A DNA stretch of 64,000 bases from Phytoamicus setariae (GCF_016722925.1 NZ_JAEQNC010000018.1:33732-97731); one strand, 5' to 3'. Numbered from the stretch's first letter, positions 45,809 through 56,212 are shown. Made by a program: numbers and translations. Notes: a model not told the origin generated them from the letters alone.

Positions 45809-48013
45809 CTATAGCTTCCATCCTTTATAGCTCTTCAACCAGTCGAAGAGTTTCTGATATTCCTGTCGATTGTTCCGAGCCCACTCGATCATTTCGGGCA
45901 ATTTCGCGCGGCTCTCACATATTGGTATATCCACGCCTGCTGAATGGAATATGCCCTCGATTTTGTGCGTGTTGCCACCAAACGCAACAAACGGAATTTC
46001 GGCGCGGCAAGCTGCGAAAACAGCGTGATGTCGTCCAGTAATGAGCATTTCAGCGGTCTTGAGGCTCGCGATCAGATCATCCCACCCGACGGTCATCATA
46101 TCGACGAATGGGTATTTGATCGCCTCTGCACGCGTCAGCCGCACGAAGGTATCGAACTCCTTGGAAAAAAAGTCAGTGATGACAATCGAACCCTTGTAGT
46201 CAACAACATCGGTTGGAGCTTCCAGTGGAGCGTAATAGGCCATATCCGGATGCAACCGAGCCTTAATTCCATGTTTCTCCAAAAGTTCACGCTGGGACAT
46301 TGCCTCCCGGACAATGATACCAGTTAACCCGCGCAGCACATCGTCATAGTCATGCGGATTGTCCTGCCACACGGTATTGATAAGATAGGCTTCCTTACCG
46401 GCATCCAGTGCCCTGCCCAGGATTTTCATCTTGCGATGGAACCCCTTTGAGCCGTGATGCATGGTACCCTCGCCGTTCACCACGAGAACGTCGTATTTTT
46501 TATCCTCTACAATGACGCCGTGAGGCGCGAGGAAATGCCGTAGGCTGCGGGCCACCGCTGCCGATCCGCAATGATACTGGGTGTGATCGCCCTCAATCCG
46601 GAAACGCGTCGGTGTAAATCTCTCTAGCGTCTTCCATTGGTTGTCGTAGCGCATTTCACCGGCGGCCTCGAGCGCAGTGTCGATATTGCCGTTGCGCCGG
46701 ATCGCATCAAGCATGAGCGCTTCGCCGCGCCAGTTGTGGTTTGCGGCGGGCCTGGTGTTGCGGAAATAGTTCGCGGAAGTGGGCTTGGGGCCGATTTGGT
46801 CGACAAGCGAAAAACCATAAATTCCCACATTTTCGTTTCCGCCGCGCACATCGCATACTGCAGCCAACGTCTGCAATCCACTGCTCGCGGTCGCCTTGAG
46901 GGCGTGGTTGATCTTTGTACGAAGTTCGCGGGGGACCGTCGCCAATGGCACGCCCTTTTCAGCAAGAGCGAACGCAGTTTTCTTTTCCTTGGTAAAAACC
47001 TCCCAGTCTTTGGACGTAACAATGACAGGTATATCGAGGTCTTCTACGAAATTTCGAAGCATGAATGCATTTGTCACGAGGACGTCGGTCTTCCGTCCGT
47101 AGTCGCTTTGGTGCTGAGCGCCAACGGTGGCGTGATTGAACCGGATCACAACGTCGTGAGCGTCGATTTCCTCACCTTTCGCTTTCCCAATTTCGCAGGG
47201 GGAATTGCCGACAACAGCCACGGAAAGGCTTGAATCACCAATGCGGCTCCAAATGTCCGCGCTTGATTGCCTGAAATGGCGCGCAAGCTGCCGCGGCCTT
47301 TCACCGATCATGTTCGCAAGAGGGGTGTCCCCGTCGCAAAGCAACATATCAATCGCCAGCGAAGTACCTTTTTTGGCAAACCATTTCTTGTTGTCGGTCG
47401 CAATCGAGAAGAACTTGTCAGGATCACGTGCAGCTAGGATGGAAAGCCAATCGCGCGCGGCAGTCATATTCCCTCGCCTCGCCGCTGCGCTATACAGCTG
47501 ATCCAAATCGCCTTGTACTTCGCCGGTCATATAAAGCAGCCAAAGTATCTTGCTTTCGGTTGCTTCGTCAGGCTGCTGCCCCAACAACTGCCGCAGCCTG
47601 AAATTATGCGCGGAATCCAGAATTGAACGCCTGTACCAGAAATCTACGAACCAGGCGCCTGCTCCACTCAACGACTGATCGGGAAGACGTCCCATCCACG
47701 CCTCAGCTTCCTTGACATGGCCCGAATAGCCAAGCCAGGTCGCGAATGTTTGAAATTCCTCCGCCGCCTGCCTGCCCAGCACCCCACCGGCCTTTGTTCC
47801 AGCGAGCAACAATGAAAGCGCCTCCCCAAACCGTCCTTCTCCGGCCAGCTTGCGTGCAACATCCGTCGAGGAGCAGTTCTGCCCGGCCCAATTGAGGAAA
47901 CGCCAAACACGAGAAGCTGCAGCACGAGAGCCGCCGAGGGCACGAGCACTTGCATATGCATCAAGTTTTCTGGAAAGATTCGAGTAGAACTCTTCGCCTA
48001 AAAAAACAGCCAT
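45809..48013 (-). CDS. GT29-like glycosyltransferase fused to a polysaccharide pyruvyltransferase-like domain
   Basis: A 734-residue soluble protein with three parts. Residues about 1-250 are alpha-helical and TPR-like. Residues about 264-442 resemble GT29 sialyltransferases: a sialyl-motif-L-like segment (VVGNSPCEIG with EEIDAHDVVIRFNHA), motif-S-like SSGLQTLAAVC with VGIYGFSLVD, and a late HNW. Residues about 475-734 resemble the PS_pyruv_trans fold (VVNGEGTMHHG, IIVREAMSQRELLE, ITGRHHAVFAACR). It may make or modify a surface glycan. No other glycan genes are adjacent. The start ATG has only a distant AGGG. Assignments are by eye and are tentative for the GT29 part. Confidence 0.7.
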   Translation of the reverse strand: MAVFLGEEFYSNLSRKLDAYASARALGGSRAAASRVWRFLNWAGQNCSSTDVARKLAGEGRFGEALSLLLAGTKAGGVLGRQAAEEFQTFATWLGYSGHVKEAEAWMGRLPDQSLSGAGAWFVDFWYRRSILDSAHNFRLRQLLGQQPDEATESKILWLLYMTGEVQGDLDQLYSAAARRGNMTAARDWLSILAARDPDKFFSIATDNKKWFAKKGTSLAIDMLLCDGDTPLANMIGERPRQLARHFRQSSADIWSRIGDSSLSVAVVGNSPCEIGKAKGEEIDAHDVVIRFNHATVGAQHQSDYGRKTDVLVTNAFMLRNFVEDLDIPVIVTSKDWEVFTKEKKTAFALAEKGVPLATVPRELRTKINHALKATASSGLQTLAAVCDVRGGNENVGIYGFSLVDQIGPKPTSANYFRNTRPAANHNWRGEALMLDAIRRNGNIDTALEAAGEMRYDNQWKTLERFTPTRFRIEGDHTQYHCGSAAVARSLRHFLAPHGVIVEDKKYDVLVVNGEGTMHHGSKGFHRKMKILGRALDAGKEAYLINTVWQDNPHDYDDVLRGLTGIIVREAMSQRELLEKHGIKARLHPDMAYYAPLEAPTDVVDYKGSIVITDFFSKEFDTFVRLTRAEAIKYPFVDMMTVGWDDLIASLKTAEMLITGRHHAVFAACRAEIPFVAFGGNTHKIEGIFHSAGVDIPICESRAKLPEMIEWARNNRQEYQKLFDWLKSYKGWKL

Positions 48014-48184
48014 TAACAGCTAAACCCTGCCCTCAGATAAGACATCTCTGCAAGAGGCCAAAATCGGCCAATCTTCAAGTCGGACATACAGTACCAGCTG
48101 CCTCCATACCACCTTACAACGAACAAAATGTCAGAACCTGTTTCCAGCGGTGCAATAGCCGACGCGGCGTATCCGCTTCTGAAC

Positions 48185-48709
48185 CTAGCCAGTCCGTTTT
48201 GCCCGCTCGAACAGTATGACCGCATCTCCTCTGTAGGTCACCTCGTCATAGGCGCGAAAGCCGAAACGTTCTGCCAGCTTCCGGGAAGCCGTGTTAATCG
48301 GGTCAATCATGCAGACTGATCGCTCGGCCTGCAATGTTTGATCCAGCCAAATACAAACAGCTTCAATCGATTCTGACGCAAAACCTTTACCGCGATGAGC
48401 TTTGTCGATCTTCCACATTCCCTCGGGAGCAGTGTCAAAGGCCTCACCGTTGCTGCGGTGAAAATAGCCGAAGCCAACTTCGCCACACAGATCGCCACTC
48501 TCACGGTCGATGACCACAAACGGCCCGAAACCATAGGCGCTCCAGTGCCCTATCCAGCGCAGCAGCCGCGCCCACACCTCCTCCGGTCGCAGCACGGGCA
48601 AGCGCGATGGCGCACCATCCGGCCCCAGTTCCTCCTGCCAGAGCGGGATGTAGGACTGGAAGTCATCGACAGTAAGGGGACGCAACAGGAGGCGGGCAGT
48701 TTCGATCAT
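48185..48709 (-). CDS. GNAT family N-acetyltransferase (RimJ/RimL-like)
   Basis: A 174-residue acetyltransferase. The opening IETARLLLRPLTVDDF and the acetyl-CoA loop AHRGKGFASES, followed by NTASRKLAERFGFRAYDE, are classical for the RimJ/RimL branch of GNAT enzymes. The acceptor is unknown. The gene is on the same strand as rplQ but beyond its terminator, so it is not part of the ribosomal operon. Confidence 0.9.
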   Translation of the reverse strand: MIETARLLLRPLTVDDFQSYIPLWQEELGPDGAPSRLPVLRPEEVWARLLRWIGHWSAYGFGPFVVIDRESGDLCGEVGFGYFHRSNGEAFDTAPEGMWKIDKAHRGKGFASESIEAVCIWLDQTLQAERSVCMIDPINTASRKLAERFGFRAYDEVTYRGDAVILFERAKRTG

Positions 48710-48783
48710 AAGCGTTTTTCTTCAAAGGCAGCTTCAGAAGCATCAGAGAAAAACTCCCGACGCGGCGAGAAGTCAACACAAAT

Positions 48784-48811
48784 GAAAAAAGCCGGGCTCA
48801 TCACCCGGCTT
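48784..48811 (-). terminator. Terminator after rplQ
   Basis: On the minus strand an 8-bp stem AAGCCGGG / CCCGGCTT is followed by a run of T. It lies 29 bases downstream of rplQ and ends the ribosomal super-cluster. Confidence 0.85.
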
Positions 48812-48839
48812 GATCCATTTCAAATCGCGAAAGTCGCTA

Positions 48840-49262
48840 TCACGCGGCTTCGGCAGCCTTCTCGGCTTCGACGCGGGCGTGATCGGCAGCACCCTTGGCC
48901 GACGCATCGCGGTCGACGAATTCGACGACTGCGAGCGGCGCGTTGTCGCCATGACGGAAGCCGGCCTTCATGATGCGGATGTAGCCGCCATGACGGTTGG
49001 CATAACGCGGAGCGATCGTTGCGATCAGCTTGGCTGCGAGTTCGGCGCTACCGATCTGCGAGATCAGCTGGCGACGGGCATGCAGGTCACCCTTCTTGCC
49101 GAGAGTCACGAGACGCTCGACGATCGGACGGATTTCCTTTGCCTTCGGCAGGGTCGTGACGATCTGCTCGTGTTCTACGAGCGAGGCGGCCATGTTCGAA
49201 AACATCGCCTTGCGGTGGCTTGCAGTTCTGTTGAGCTTGCGGCCTGAATTTCCGTGGCGCAT
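48840..49262 (-). CDS. rplQ: Ribosomal protein L17
   Basis: A 140-residue large-subunit protein, beginning [20 protein letters not shown], the usual L17 N-terminus, with the conserved [19 protein letters not shown]. The C-terminal 25 residues are an Ala/Glu-rich extension ([19 protein letters not shown]). The last gene of the alpha operon, 121 bases after rpoA. A terminator follows. Confidence 0.98.
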   Translation of the reverse strand: MRHGNSGRKLNRTASHRKAMFSNMAASLVEHEQIVTTLPKAKEIRPIVERLVTLGKKGDLHARRQLISQIGSAELAAKLIATIAPRYANRHGGYIRIMKAGFRHGDNAPLAVVEFVDRDASAKGAADHARVEAEKAAEAA

Positions 49263-49383
49263 GGCTATACTCCTTTAAGTGCAGGTCTTACCTGCCGTTT
49301 CCTGGCACATGCAGGCACCCTTTTGATTGTTCTGGGCCTGCTGTTTGACGGGGAAAGGCAAGACGAACCTGCCTTTTTTGTTC

Positions 49384-50394
49384 TTAATACTGATCTTCGT
49401 AGCGCTTCGCGAGCTCTTCGATGTTTTCCGGCGGCCAAGCAGGAACTTCCATACCAAGATGGAGGCCCATGGACGCGAGAACTTCCTTGATCTCGTTGAG
49501 GGACTTGCGGCCGAAATTCGGAGTGCGAAGCATTTCGGCTTCGGTCTTCTGGATCAGGTCGCCAATATAGACGATGTTGTCGTTCTTCAGGCAGTTGGCC
49601 GAACGGACCGAAAGTTCCAGTTCGTCCACCTTCTTCAGAAGCGCCGGGTTGAAGGCGAGTTCCGTAATGGTCTCTTCTTCGGTTTCCTTCTGCGGCTCGT
49701 CGAAGTTGACGAACACGGAGAGCTGATCCTGAAGAATACGGGCCGCAAAAGCGACTGCGTCTTCACCGGTGACCGAACCATCGGTTTCGATGGTCATGGT
49801 CAGCTTGTCGTAGTCGAGAACCTGGCCTTCACGGGTGTTTTCCACCTTGTAGGACACTTTCTTGACCGGCGAGAACAGGCTGTCGACCGGGATAAGGCCG
49901 ATCGGAGCATCTTCCGAGCGGTTGCGGTCGGCAGGAACGTAGCCCTTGCCATTCGACACGGTGAATTCCATGCGGATTTCCGCGCCCTCGTCGAGGGTGC
50001 AGATGACATGGCCCGGATTGAGGATCTCGATATCACCCACGGTCTGGATGTCGCCGGCCGTCACCTGGCCAGGACCCTGCTTACGCACGACCATGCGCTT
50101 GGAGTCATCGCCGTCCATCTTGATGGCGATTTCCTTGATGTTGAGCACGATATCGGTCACGTCTTCGCGGACGCCCGGGATCGAGGAGAATTCATGCAGA
50201 ACGCCGTCGATCTGCACCGCCGTCACGGCAGCACCGCGCAGCGACGACAGAAGAATGCGGCGCAGTGCGTTGCCAAGCGTAAGGCCGAAGCCCCGCTCGA
50301 GCGGCTCGGCAACGAGAGTTGCCTTCAGCCGGCTCGAAGAGGTGAACTCCACCTTGTTCGGCTTGATCAGTTCCTGCCAGTTTTTCTGAATCAT
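49384..50394 (-). CDS. rpoA: RNA polymerase alpha subunit
   Basis: A 336-residue subunit. The N-terminal assembly domain (about 1-235) includes [20 protein letters not shown]; the C-terminal domain (about 255-320) has the helix [19 protein letters not shown] and [19 protein letters not shown], which contacts UP elements and activators. Alphaproteobacterial length. Located between rpsK and rplQ as usual. Confidence 0.98.
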   Translation of the reverse strand: MIQKNWQELIKPNKVEFTSSSRLKATLVAEPLERGFGLTLGNALRRILLSSLRGAAVTAVQIDGVLHEFSSIPGVREDVTDIVLNIKEIAIKMDGDDSKRMVVRKQGPGQVTAGDIQTVGDIEILNPGHVICTLDEGAEIRMEFTVSNGKGYVPADRNRSEDAPIGLIPVDSLFSPVKKVSYKVENTREGQVLDYDKLTMTIETDGSVTGEDAVAFAARILQDQLSVFVNFDEPQKETEEETITELAFNPALLKKVDELELSVRSANCLKNDNIVYIGDLIQKTEAEMLRTPNFGRKSLNEIKEVLASMGLHLGMEVPAWPPENIEELAKRYEDQY

Positions 50395-50491
50395 GGTTTT
50401 TCAGCCTTCCATTCGCGCCACCATCCAATCGTGGCGATCGACATCGAGGAACGCCGGCACCCCTAGGGAAGCCGGCGCGTTGTAGGTATGA

Positions 50492-50881
50492 TCAGACCCG
50501 GCGCTTCTTGCGCGGACGGCAACCATTGTGCGGGATCGGCGTCACGTCGCGGATCGACGTGATGAGGAAACCGGCAGCCTGGAGAGCGCGCAGAGCAGAT
50601 TCACGACCGGAACCCGGACCGCAAACTTCCACTTCAAGCTGCTTCATGCCGTGTTCCTGAGCCTTCTTGGCTGCATCTTCAGCGGCCATCTGCGCAGCGA
50701 ACGGAGTCGACTTGCGCGAGCCCTTGAAGCCCTTGGAACCAGCAGACGACCAGGCAATAGCATTGCCCTGTGCGTCGGTGATCGTGATCATCGTGTTGTT
50801 GAAGGTCGAGTTGACGTGAGCGACACCCGACGAGATGTTTTTACGTTCGCGACGGCGAACGCGTGCGGCTTCCTTGGCCAT
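50492..50881 (-). CDS. rpsK: Ribosomal protein S11
   Basis: A 129-residue small-subunit platform protein. The core [20 protein letters not shown] with [19 protein letters not shown] and the final [14 protein letters not shown] are diagnostic. ATG 50881 ([12 protein letters not shown]) was chosen over the longer frame. rpsM lies upstream, with a terminator-like hairpin between the two. Confidence 0.98.
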   Translation of the reverse strand: MAKEAARVRRRERKNISSGVAHVNSTFNNTMITITDAQGNAIAWSSAGSKGFKGSRKSTPFAAQMAAEDAAKKAQEHGMKQLEVEVCGPGSGRESALRALQAAGFLITSIRDVTPIPHNGCRPRKKRRV

Positions 50882-51020
50882 ATGCTTTCCTTTCATTGAT
50901 CTCTTCACCGCCGTAATACCAGCGGCTACACCGGGAAAGGATGGAAGTCCCCGCCCGCAAGTCCCGATCCTCATCTCTGAAGACCGCGTTCCCTCGGAAT
51001 GGCAACCATTCCGAAACTAG

Positions 51021-51055
51021 CAAAAGAGGCCCGTGCACACGGCACCAGCCTCTTT
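51021..51055 (-). terminator. Terminator-like hairpin between rpsM and rpsK
   Basis: On the minus strand an 8-bp stem AAAGAGGC / GCCTCTTT, enclosing an inner GTGC/GCAC mini-hairpin, is followed by TTTTGC. It begins 23 bases after the rpsM stop and precedes rpsK by about 140 bases. Confidence 0.65.
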
Positions 51056-51077
51056 CATTTTCCGTATTGAGCGGAAA

Positions 51078-51446
51078 TTACTTCTTCTTACCAGCAATAG
51101 CCTTTGCAGGGCCCTTGCGAGTACGAGCGTTTGTGTGCGTACGCTGACCGCGAACCGGAAGCGAACGACGATGACGCAGGCCGCGGTAGCAACCAAGGTC
51201 CATCAGACGTTTGATGTTCATCGAGGTGTCGCGACGCAGATCGCCCTCGACCTGATAATCACGGTCAATAGCTTCGCGGATCTGCAGGACCTCGGCGTCC
51301 GTCAGCTGATGAACGCGGCGCTCAGCCGGGATTCCAACCTTCTCGACAATTTCCTGAGCAAACTTCGGACCGATCCCATGGATGTACTGCAGAGCGATTA
51401 CTACGCGCTTCTGAGTCGGGATGTTGACGCCAGCGATACGAGCCAC
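51078..51446 (-). CDS. rpsM: Ribosomal protein S13
   Basis: A 122-residue small-subunit head protein contacting the A- and P-site tRNAs. It reads [20 protein letters not shown], with [10 protein letters not shown] and a C-terminal [18 protein letters not shown] tail. The start is a GTG at 51446, supported by an ideal AAGGAGA six bases upstream. A 229-base leader separates it from adk. Confidence 0.98.
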   Translation of the reverse strand: MARIAGVNIPTQKRVVIALQYIHGIGPKFAQEIVEKVGIPAERRVHQLTDAEVLQIREAIDRDYQVEGDLRRDTSMNIKRLMDLGCYRGLRHRRSLPVRGQRTHTNARTRKGPAKAIAGKKK

Positions 51447-51531
51447 GCCTGTTCTCCTTGCATTCCGCTTGCCATCCGGCAATCGGCTTTTCGTTACACA
51501 GCCGCGACAGCAGCTGCCTGTTTCTTTGTTA

Positions 51532-51557
51532 CGGTCGCTTCATGTTAAAAGCGACCG
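51532..51557 (-). promoter_or_regulatory. Hairpin in the rpsM leader
   Basis: A perfect 9-bp stem CGGTCGCTT / AAGCGACCG with an 8-base loop lies 86 bases upstream of the rpsM start. No T-tract follows, so it is not an intrinsic terminator. It could be a regulatory leader element or transcript-processing site. Confidence 0.45.
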
Positions 51558-51675
51558 AGCCGGCTCCCCTGCCTCCAAGGGAAATCCGCGCCGATCGCAT
51601 CGTGTATAGCGAGTTGGCGCGTCAATAGCGGAATCGGTCGAAAAAAGCAACCATCCGCCAAAAGTTTTTTGATCG

Positions 51676-52326
51676 TCAGGCTTTCGCGAGAATCGCCTCG
51701 ATCGCATTGGTTACTTCATCGATATCGGCCATGCCGTCAACCGATTTGAGCATACCCTTTGCGTGATAATACCCGATCAGCGGTGAAGTCTTCTTGTAAT
51801 AGTCCTGCAGTCGTGTTGCGACGGTCTCGGCATTGTCGTCTGCGCGGCGCTTGAACTCAGTGGAGCTGCACTTGTCGCAGATACCATCGACCTTCGGCTT
51901 GTGGGTCCGGTCATGGTAGCCCGTGCCGCACTTGGCGCAGGTGTAGCGTCCGGAAATGCGATCCACAAGAATACCGTCATCAACCTGCAGTTCGATCACA
52001 ACGTCCAGCTTCGTGCCCTTCGCAGACAGCATTGCCTCGACGGCATCTGCCTGGACCAGCGTGCGCGGATAGCCATCCAGGATAAAGCCGTTGGCGCAAT
52101 CGGCGGCATCGATACGCTCGGAGACGATCGCGTTGACGATCTCGTCGGATACCAGATTGCCGGCATCCATTACAGCCTTCGCGCGCTTGCCCACCTCGGT
52201 TCCGGCCGTGACAGCTGCACGCAGCATGTCACCGGTCGAAAGCTGTGGAATGCCATGCGCCTCCACAATACGCTGGGCCTGGGTGCCTTTGCCCGCCCCC
52301 GGCGGCCCCAACAGAATTAATCGCAT
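51676..52326 (-). CDS. adk: Adenylate kinase
   Basis: A 216-residue enzyme equilibrating AMP, ADP and ATP. The P-loop is [10 protein letters not shown], the AMP-binding [10 protein letters not shown] and [10 protein letters not shown] segments are present, and the LID carries four cysteines ([11 protein letters not shown] and CDKC), so a zinc-binding LID is likely. The start ATG overlaps the secY stop by one base, so translation is probably coupled. Confidence 0.97.
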   Translation of the reverse strand: MRLILLGPPGAGKGTQAQRIVEAHGIPQLSTGDMLRAAVTAGTEVGKRAKAVMDAGNLVSDEIVNAIVSERIDAADCANGFILDGYPRTLVQADAVEAMLSAKGTKLDVVIELQVDDGILVDRISGRYTCAKCGTGYHDRTHKPKVDGICDKCSSTEFKRRADDNAETVATRLQDYYKKTSPLIGYYHAKGMLKSVDGMADIDEVTNAIEAILAKA

Positions 52327-53663
52327 TATCCCCTCTTGCCTCCCCGAAGCTTCGACTTCTTGATCAGGCCCTCATACTGCGTAGCAATCAAGTGGCCTTG
52401 TATCTGTGCTACAGTATCAAGGGTAACGCTGACAACAATCAAAAGCGACGTACCACCAAGGTAGAACGGCACGCCAGTCTGGGCAATCAGGACTTCCGGC
52501 AGGATGCAGACGACGATCAGGTAGGCCGCGCCGATGACCGTGATACGCGTCAGTACATAATCGATGTACTCCGCAGTGCGTTCGCCAGGACGGATACCAG
52601 GGATGAAGCCGCCGTGCTTCTTCAGATTATCGGCAGTGTCCTTAGGATTAAAGACGATAGCCGTATAGAAGAAGGCGAAGAACGCGATCAGCGCGCCGTA
52701 AAGCAGCATGTAGAGCGGCTGGCCATGGCCAAGCGCGGCAACGATCGAAGTCGCCCAATCAGGCAGTGCACTGTTGCCGGAGAAACCAGCCAGCGTCGCA
52801 GGCAGCAGCAGCAGCGAGGATGCGAAGATCGCAGGGATAACGCCCGACGTGTTGAGCTTGAGCGGCAGGTGCGACGTGTCGCCCTGGAACATCTTCTGAC
52901 CAACCTGTCGCTTCGGATACTGGATCAGCAGCCGACGCTGGGCGCGCTCGAAAAACACGATCATGGCGATCGCAGCGACAGCCACGAAAATAACGATGAA
53001 AATCACAGCCGTGGAAAGCGCGCCGGTACGACCGAGTTCCAGTGTTCCCGCCAGGGCGTGCGGCAGAGCGGCCACGATGCCGGCGAAAATGATCAGCGAA
53101 ATACCGTTGCCGATGCCGCGCGAGGTGATCTGCTCACCGAGCCACATCAGGAACATCGTGCCGCCGAGCAGCGTGATGACTGTGGAAATACGGAAGAACC
53201 AGCCTGGATCGCCGACGATCCCCTGCCCCGCTTCCATGGAAACCGCGATGCCATAGGCCTGCAAGGCCCCGAGAATCACCGTACCGTAACGGGTATACTG
53301 GTTGATGATCTTGCGACCCTGTTCGCCTTCCTTCTTGAGCTGCTCAAGCGCAGGCACAACGGAGGTCATCAGCTGAACGATGATCGAGGCAGAAATATAG
53401 GGCATGATTCCGAGCGCGAAGATCGCCATGCGGCTGACCGCGCCACCAGAAAACATGTTGAAAAGGCCGAGGATACCGCCAGCCTGGCCCTTGAAGGCAT
53501 TGGCGAAGGCATCCGGATCGATACCCGGCAGCGGGATATAGGTTCCGAGCCGATAGACCAAAAGCGCGCCAAGGGTAAACCAGAGGCGCTTCTTCAGATC
53601 TTCAGCTTTCGAAAACGTCGAAAAACTAAGGTTGGAAGCAAGTTGTTCCGCTGCAGAAGCCAT
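52326..53663 (-). CDS. secY: Preprotein translocase subunit SecY
   Basis: A 445-residue, ten-helix channel subunit of SecYEG. The N-terminus has the [20 protein letters not shown] and [10 protein letters not shown] segments; [20 protein letters not shown] lies early in the helical core, and the later cytosolic loops contain [10 protein letters not shown] and the conserved [15 protein letters not shown]. Preceded by a strong hairpin after rplO. Confidence 0.97.
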   Translation of the reverse strand: MASAAEQLASNLSFSTFSKAEDLKKRLWFTLGALLVYRLGTYIPLPGIDPDAFANAFKGQAGGILGLFNMFSGGAVSRMAIFALGIMPYISASIIVQLMTSVVPALEQLKKEGEQGRKIINQYTRYGTVILGALQAYGIAVSMEAGQGIVGDPGWFFRISTVITLLGGTMFLMWLGEQITSRGIGNGISLIIFAGIVAALPHALAGTLELGRTGALSTAVIFIVIFVAVAAIAMIVFFERAQRRLLIQYPKRQVGQKMFQGDTSHLPLKLNTSGVIPAIFASSLLLLPATLAGFSGNSALPDWATSIVAALGHGQPLYMLLYGALIAFFAFFYTAIVFNPKDTADNLKKHGGFIPGIRPGERTAEYIDYVLTRITVIGAAYLIVVCILPEVLIAQTGVPFYLGGTSLLIVVSVTLDTVAQIQGHLIATQYEGLIKKSKLRGGKRG

Positions 53664-53835
53664 GAATATCTCCGCAATCCCGGATCCTGGAACTCAGTCG
53701 GTCCGGATTGGTGGGTCAGTTCTGTCAATTGAACCGGAAGCGGACAGCAATGCGCTGATTACGGCCTCACCCCAGTCTACGAGTATACCGGAAATCGCTC
53801 AAACGGATTCCGGATGTGAGGCCCTCATATAGGAG

Positions 53836-53867
53836 CAAAAACGCCCGGTGTGAAGCACACCGGGCGT
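53836..53867 (-). terminator. Strong terminator-like hairpin between rplO and secY
   Basis: On the minus strand a perfect 12-bp stem (ACGCCCGGTGTG / CACACCGGGCGT) with a short loop is followed by TTTTTG. It starts 13 bases after the rplO stop. Confidence 0.8.
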
Positions 53868-53879
53868 CTAATTCTCGCC

Positions 53880-54350
53880 TTATTCTGCAGCAGCAGAAAG
53901 AAGCTTGATCGAGCCACCGGCCTTTTCGATCTTCTCGATTGCAGGTGCAGAAGCACCGGCAACTTCAAAGGTCACCTTGGTCGTCAGTTCGCCATCGGAC
54001 ATGACACGTACGCCGTCCTTGATGCGACGAATTACACCAGCAGCCTTCAGCGCTGCGGCATCAACAGTCTGCTTCGGATCGAGCTTCTTGGCATCGATCG
54101 CGACCTGAACACGGCCAAGCGATACGACCACGAAGTCGCTCTTGAAGATGTTGTTGAAGCCACGCTTCGGCAGACGGCGATAGATGGGCATCTGGCCGCC
54201 TTCGAAGCCATTGATGGCTACACCCGAACGTGCCTTCTGACCCTTGACACCGCGACCACCGGTCTTGCCGGTGCCGGAGCCGATACCGCGACCGACGCGC
54301 TTGCGGCTCTTGGAAGAGCCTTCGTTGTCTTTGATTTCATTCAGTTTCAT
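53880..54350 (-). CDS. rplO: Ribosomal protein L15
   Basis: A 156-residue protein: [20 protein letters not shown], then [20 protein letters not shown] with [20 protein letters not shown], all diagnostic. ATG 54350 is the natural start; the longer frame adds unrelated residues. Follows rpmD by 16 bases. Confidence 0.97.
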   Translation of the reverse strand: MKLNEIKDNEGSSKSRKRVGRGIGSGTGKTGGRGVKGQKARSGVAINGFEGGQMPIYRRLPKRGFNNIFKSDFVVVSLGRVQVAIDAKKLDPKQTVDAAALKAAGVIRRIKDGVRVMSDGELTTKVTFEVAGASAPAIEKIEKAGGSIKLLSAAAE

Positions 54351-54366
54351 TGTCGTCTCTCCCGTC

Positions 54367-54573
54367 TCACTTGTCTTCGACGACACGAACCAGGTGGCTG
54401 ACTGCGGCAATCATGCCACGGACAGACGGCGTGTCTTCGAGGGTACGGACGCGATGCATCTTGTTGAGGCCGAGACCGATCAGCGTCTGCTGCTGCTTGG
54501 CTGGGCGGCGGATCGGCGAACCAATCTGCTCAACGGTGACCGTCTTGTTCTTAGCTTCAGCTTTTTTAGCCAT
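54367..54573 (-). CDS. rpmD: Ribosomal protein L30
   Basis: A 68-residue protein with the L30 pattern: [20 protein letters not shown], followed by [20 protein letters not shown]. Starts 11 bases after rpsE. Confidence 0.96.
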   Translation of the reverse strand: MAKKAEAKNKTVTVEQIGSPIRRPAKQQQTLIGLGLNKMHRVRTLEDTPSVRGMIAAVSHLVRVVEDK

Positions 54574-54584
54574 GATCGGTCTCC

Positions 54585-55160
54585 TTATTCTTCAGAGGCA
54601 TTGCCGGCGCCGCTCTGCGAGCGACGTGCCTGAAGCGTGGCGTACTTGATACCGCGCTGCGCTGCAATGTCCTTCGGATGAACCTGGTTCTTGAGAGCGT
54701 CGAACGTCGCGCGAACCATGTTGTAGGGGTTCGAGGAGCCGGTCGACTTGGCGACGACGTCATGAACGCCGAGCGTTTCGAAGACGGCGCGCATCGGGCC
54801 ACCAGCGATGATACCGGTACCAGCCGGTGCCGAACGCAGGAGAACCTTGCCGGCGCCGTGACGGCCCGGGACGTCGTGATGCAGCGTACGGCCATCGCGC
54901 AGCGGTACGAAGATCAGGTCGCGCTTGGCAGCTTCAGTTGCCTTGCGAATCGCTTCCGGCACTTCACGAGCCTTGCCGTGACCAAAGCCAACGCGGCCCT
55001 TCTGGTCGCCGACAACGACGAGTGCTGCGAAACCGAAGCGACGGCCGCCCTTGACGACCTTGGCGACGCGATTGATTGCTACGAGCTTATCGACAAATTC
55101 GCTGTCGCGCTCTTCACGGCTCTGGCGATCTTCGCGCGGAGCCCTCTTTTCCTGTGCCAT
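54585..55160 (-). CDS. rpsE: Ribosomal protein S5
   Basis: A 191-residue small-subunit protein with the S5 double-strand RNA-binding-like domain: [19 protein letters not shown] and [20 protein letters not shown], and the [13 protein letters not shown] segment. The C-terminal extension beyond 165 residues is normal for alphaproteobacteria. Confidence 0.97.
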   Translation of the reverse strand: MAQEKRAPREDRQSREERDSEFVDKLVAINRVAKVVKGGRRFGFAALVVVGDQKGRVGFGHGKAREVPEAIRKATEAAKRDLIFVPLRDGRTLHHDVPGRHGAGKVLLRSAPAGTGIIAGGPMRAVFETLGVHDVVAKSTGSSNPYNMVRATFDALKNQVHPKDIAAQRGIKYATLQARRSQSGAGNASEE

Positions 55161-55303
55161 CGTCCTTTTCCTTTTTCTTTTCCGGGTGCTAACGGCAGTT
55201 CAAAACAAGACCCCGGAGCTTCTTTGTGAAACTATCCAGGGCCCGGTGAGTTGAAGCATTCGCGCTTCAAAGACGAAAGCCCGACTTGCAGCCGGGCCAA
55301 CGA

Positions 55304-55666
55304 TTAGAAGTTCAGGCCACCTTCGCGGGCTGCATCGGCAAGTGCCTTGATGCGGCCGTGATAGATGAAGGAACCGCGGTCAAAAACCACGTCCTTGATA
55401 CCGGCAGCAACAGCGCGTTCTGCAACGAGCTTGCCAACTGCGGCGGCAGCCGAGGTGTCGGCGCCGGTCTTCAGAGAAGAACGGAGTGCCGTGTCGAGGG
55501 TCGAAGCCGAAGCAAGGGTCTTGCCGGCGACGTCATCGATAACCTGTACGTAGATGTTCTTGGAAGAACGATGCACGGACAGGCGCGGGCGGCCATTGGC
55601 GACCGACTTGAGATGGCGACGAACGCGGCTTGCGCGGCGCACCATTTGATCTTTTGTGCTAGCCAT
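55304..55666 (-). CDS. rplR: Ribosomal protein L18
   Basis: A 120-residue 5S rRNA-binding protein. [20 protein letters not shown] and the final [20 protein letters not shown] are diagnostic. A weak GC-rich hairpin of 5 bp lies between it and rpsE. Confidence 0.97.
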   Translation of the reverse strand: MASTKDQMVRRASRVRRHLKSVANGRPRLSVHRSSKNIYVQVIDDVAGKTLASASTLDTALRSSLKTGADTSAAAAVGKLVAERAVAAGIKDVVFDRGSFIYHGRIKALADAAREGGLNF

Positions 55667-55678
55667 TTCTGCGCTTCC

Positions 55679-56212
55679 TTACTTCTTCTTGCCTTCCTTG
55701 CGGATGATACGCTCACCGGCGTACTTCACACCCTTGCCCTTGTAAGGCTCGGGACCGCGGTATTCACGGATCTCGGCGGCAACCTGGCCGACAATCTGCT
55801 TGTCGATGCCGGTTACGGAAATTTCCGTCGGCTTCGGGCAAGCAAGCGTGATGCCAGCTGGCGGCTCATAGACAACGTCATGGGAGAAGCCGAGCTGCAG
55901 CTGCAGGTTCTTGCCCTGCATCGAAGCGCGGTAACCAACGCCGTTGATTTCGAGCTTCTTTTCGTAGCCGTCCTTGACGCCCTTGAAAATGTTCTCGACC
56001 ATGGTGCGCGACATGCCCCACTTGGAGCGTGCATCCTTGGAATCGTTGGCTGGGGTAACAGCCACCGTGTTTTCTTCGAGCTTTACGATCACTTCGTCAT
56101 TGACGACGAAGAACAGTTCACCCTTGGGGCCCTTAGCCGTTACCTTCTGTCCTTCGACAGTGGCGGTCACGCCTGCAGGAACCTGAACGGGCTTTTTACC
56201 GATACGAGACAT
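55679..56212 (-). CDS. rplF: Ribosomal protein L6
   Basis: A 177-residue protein starting [20 protein letters not shown], with the C-terminal signature [20 protein letters not shown]. Follows rpsH after 42 bases. Confidence 0.97.
   Translation of the reverse strand: MSRIGKKPVQVPAGVTATVEGQKVTAKGPKGELFFVVNDEVIVKLEENTVAVTPANDSKDARSKWGMSRTMVENIFKGVKDGYEKKLEINGVGYRASMQGKNLQLQLGFSHDVVYEPPAGITLACPKPTEISVTGIDKQIVGQVAAEIREYRGPEPYKGKGVKYAGERIIRKEGKKK

Noticed and set aside
49354..49376. 7-bp hairpin AAAGGCA / TGCCTTT between rpoA and rplQ as a terminator
   Set aside because: The T-run lies on the plus-strand side, opposite to the transcribed direction of rpoA and rplQ, so it would not terminate that transcript.
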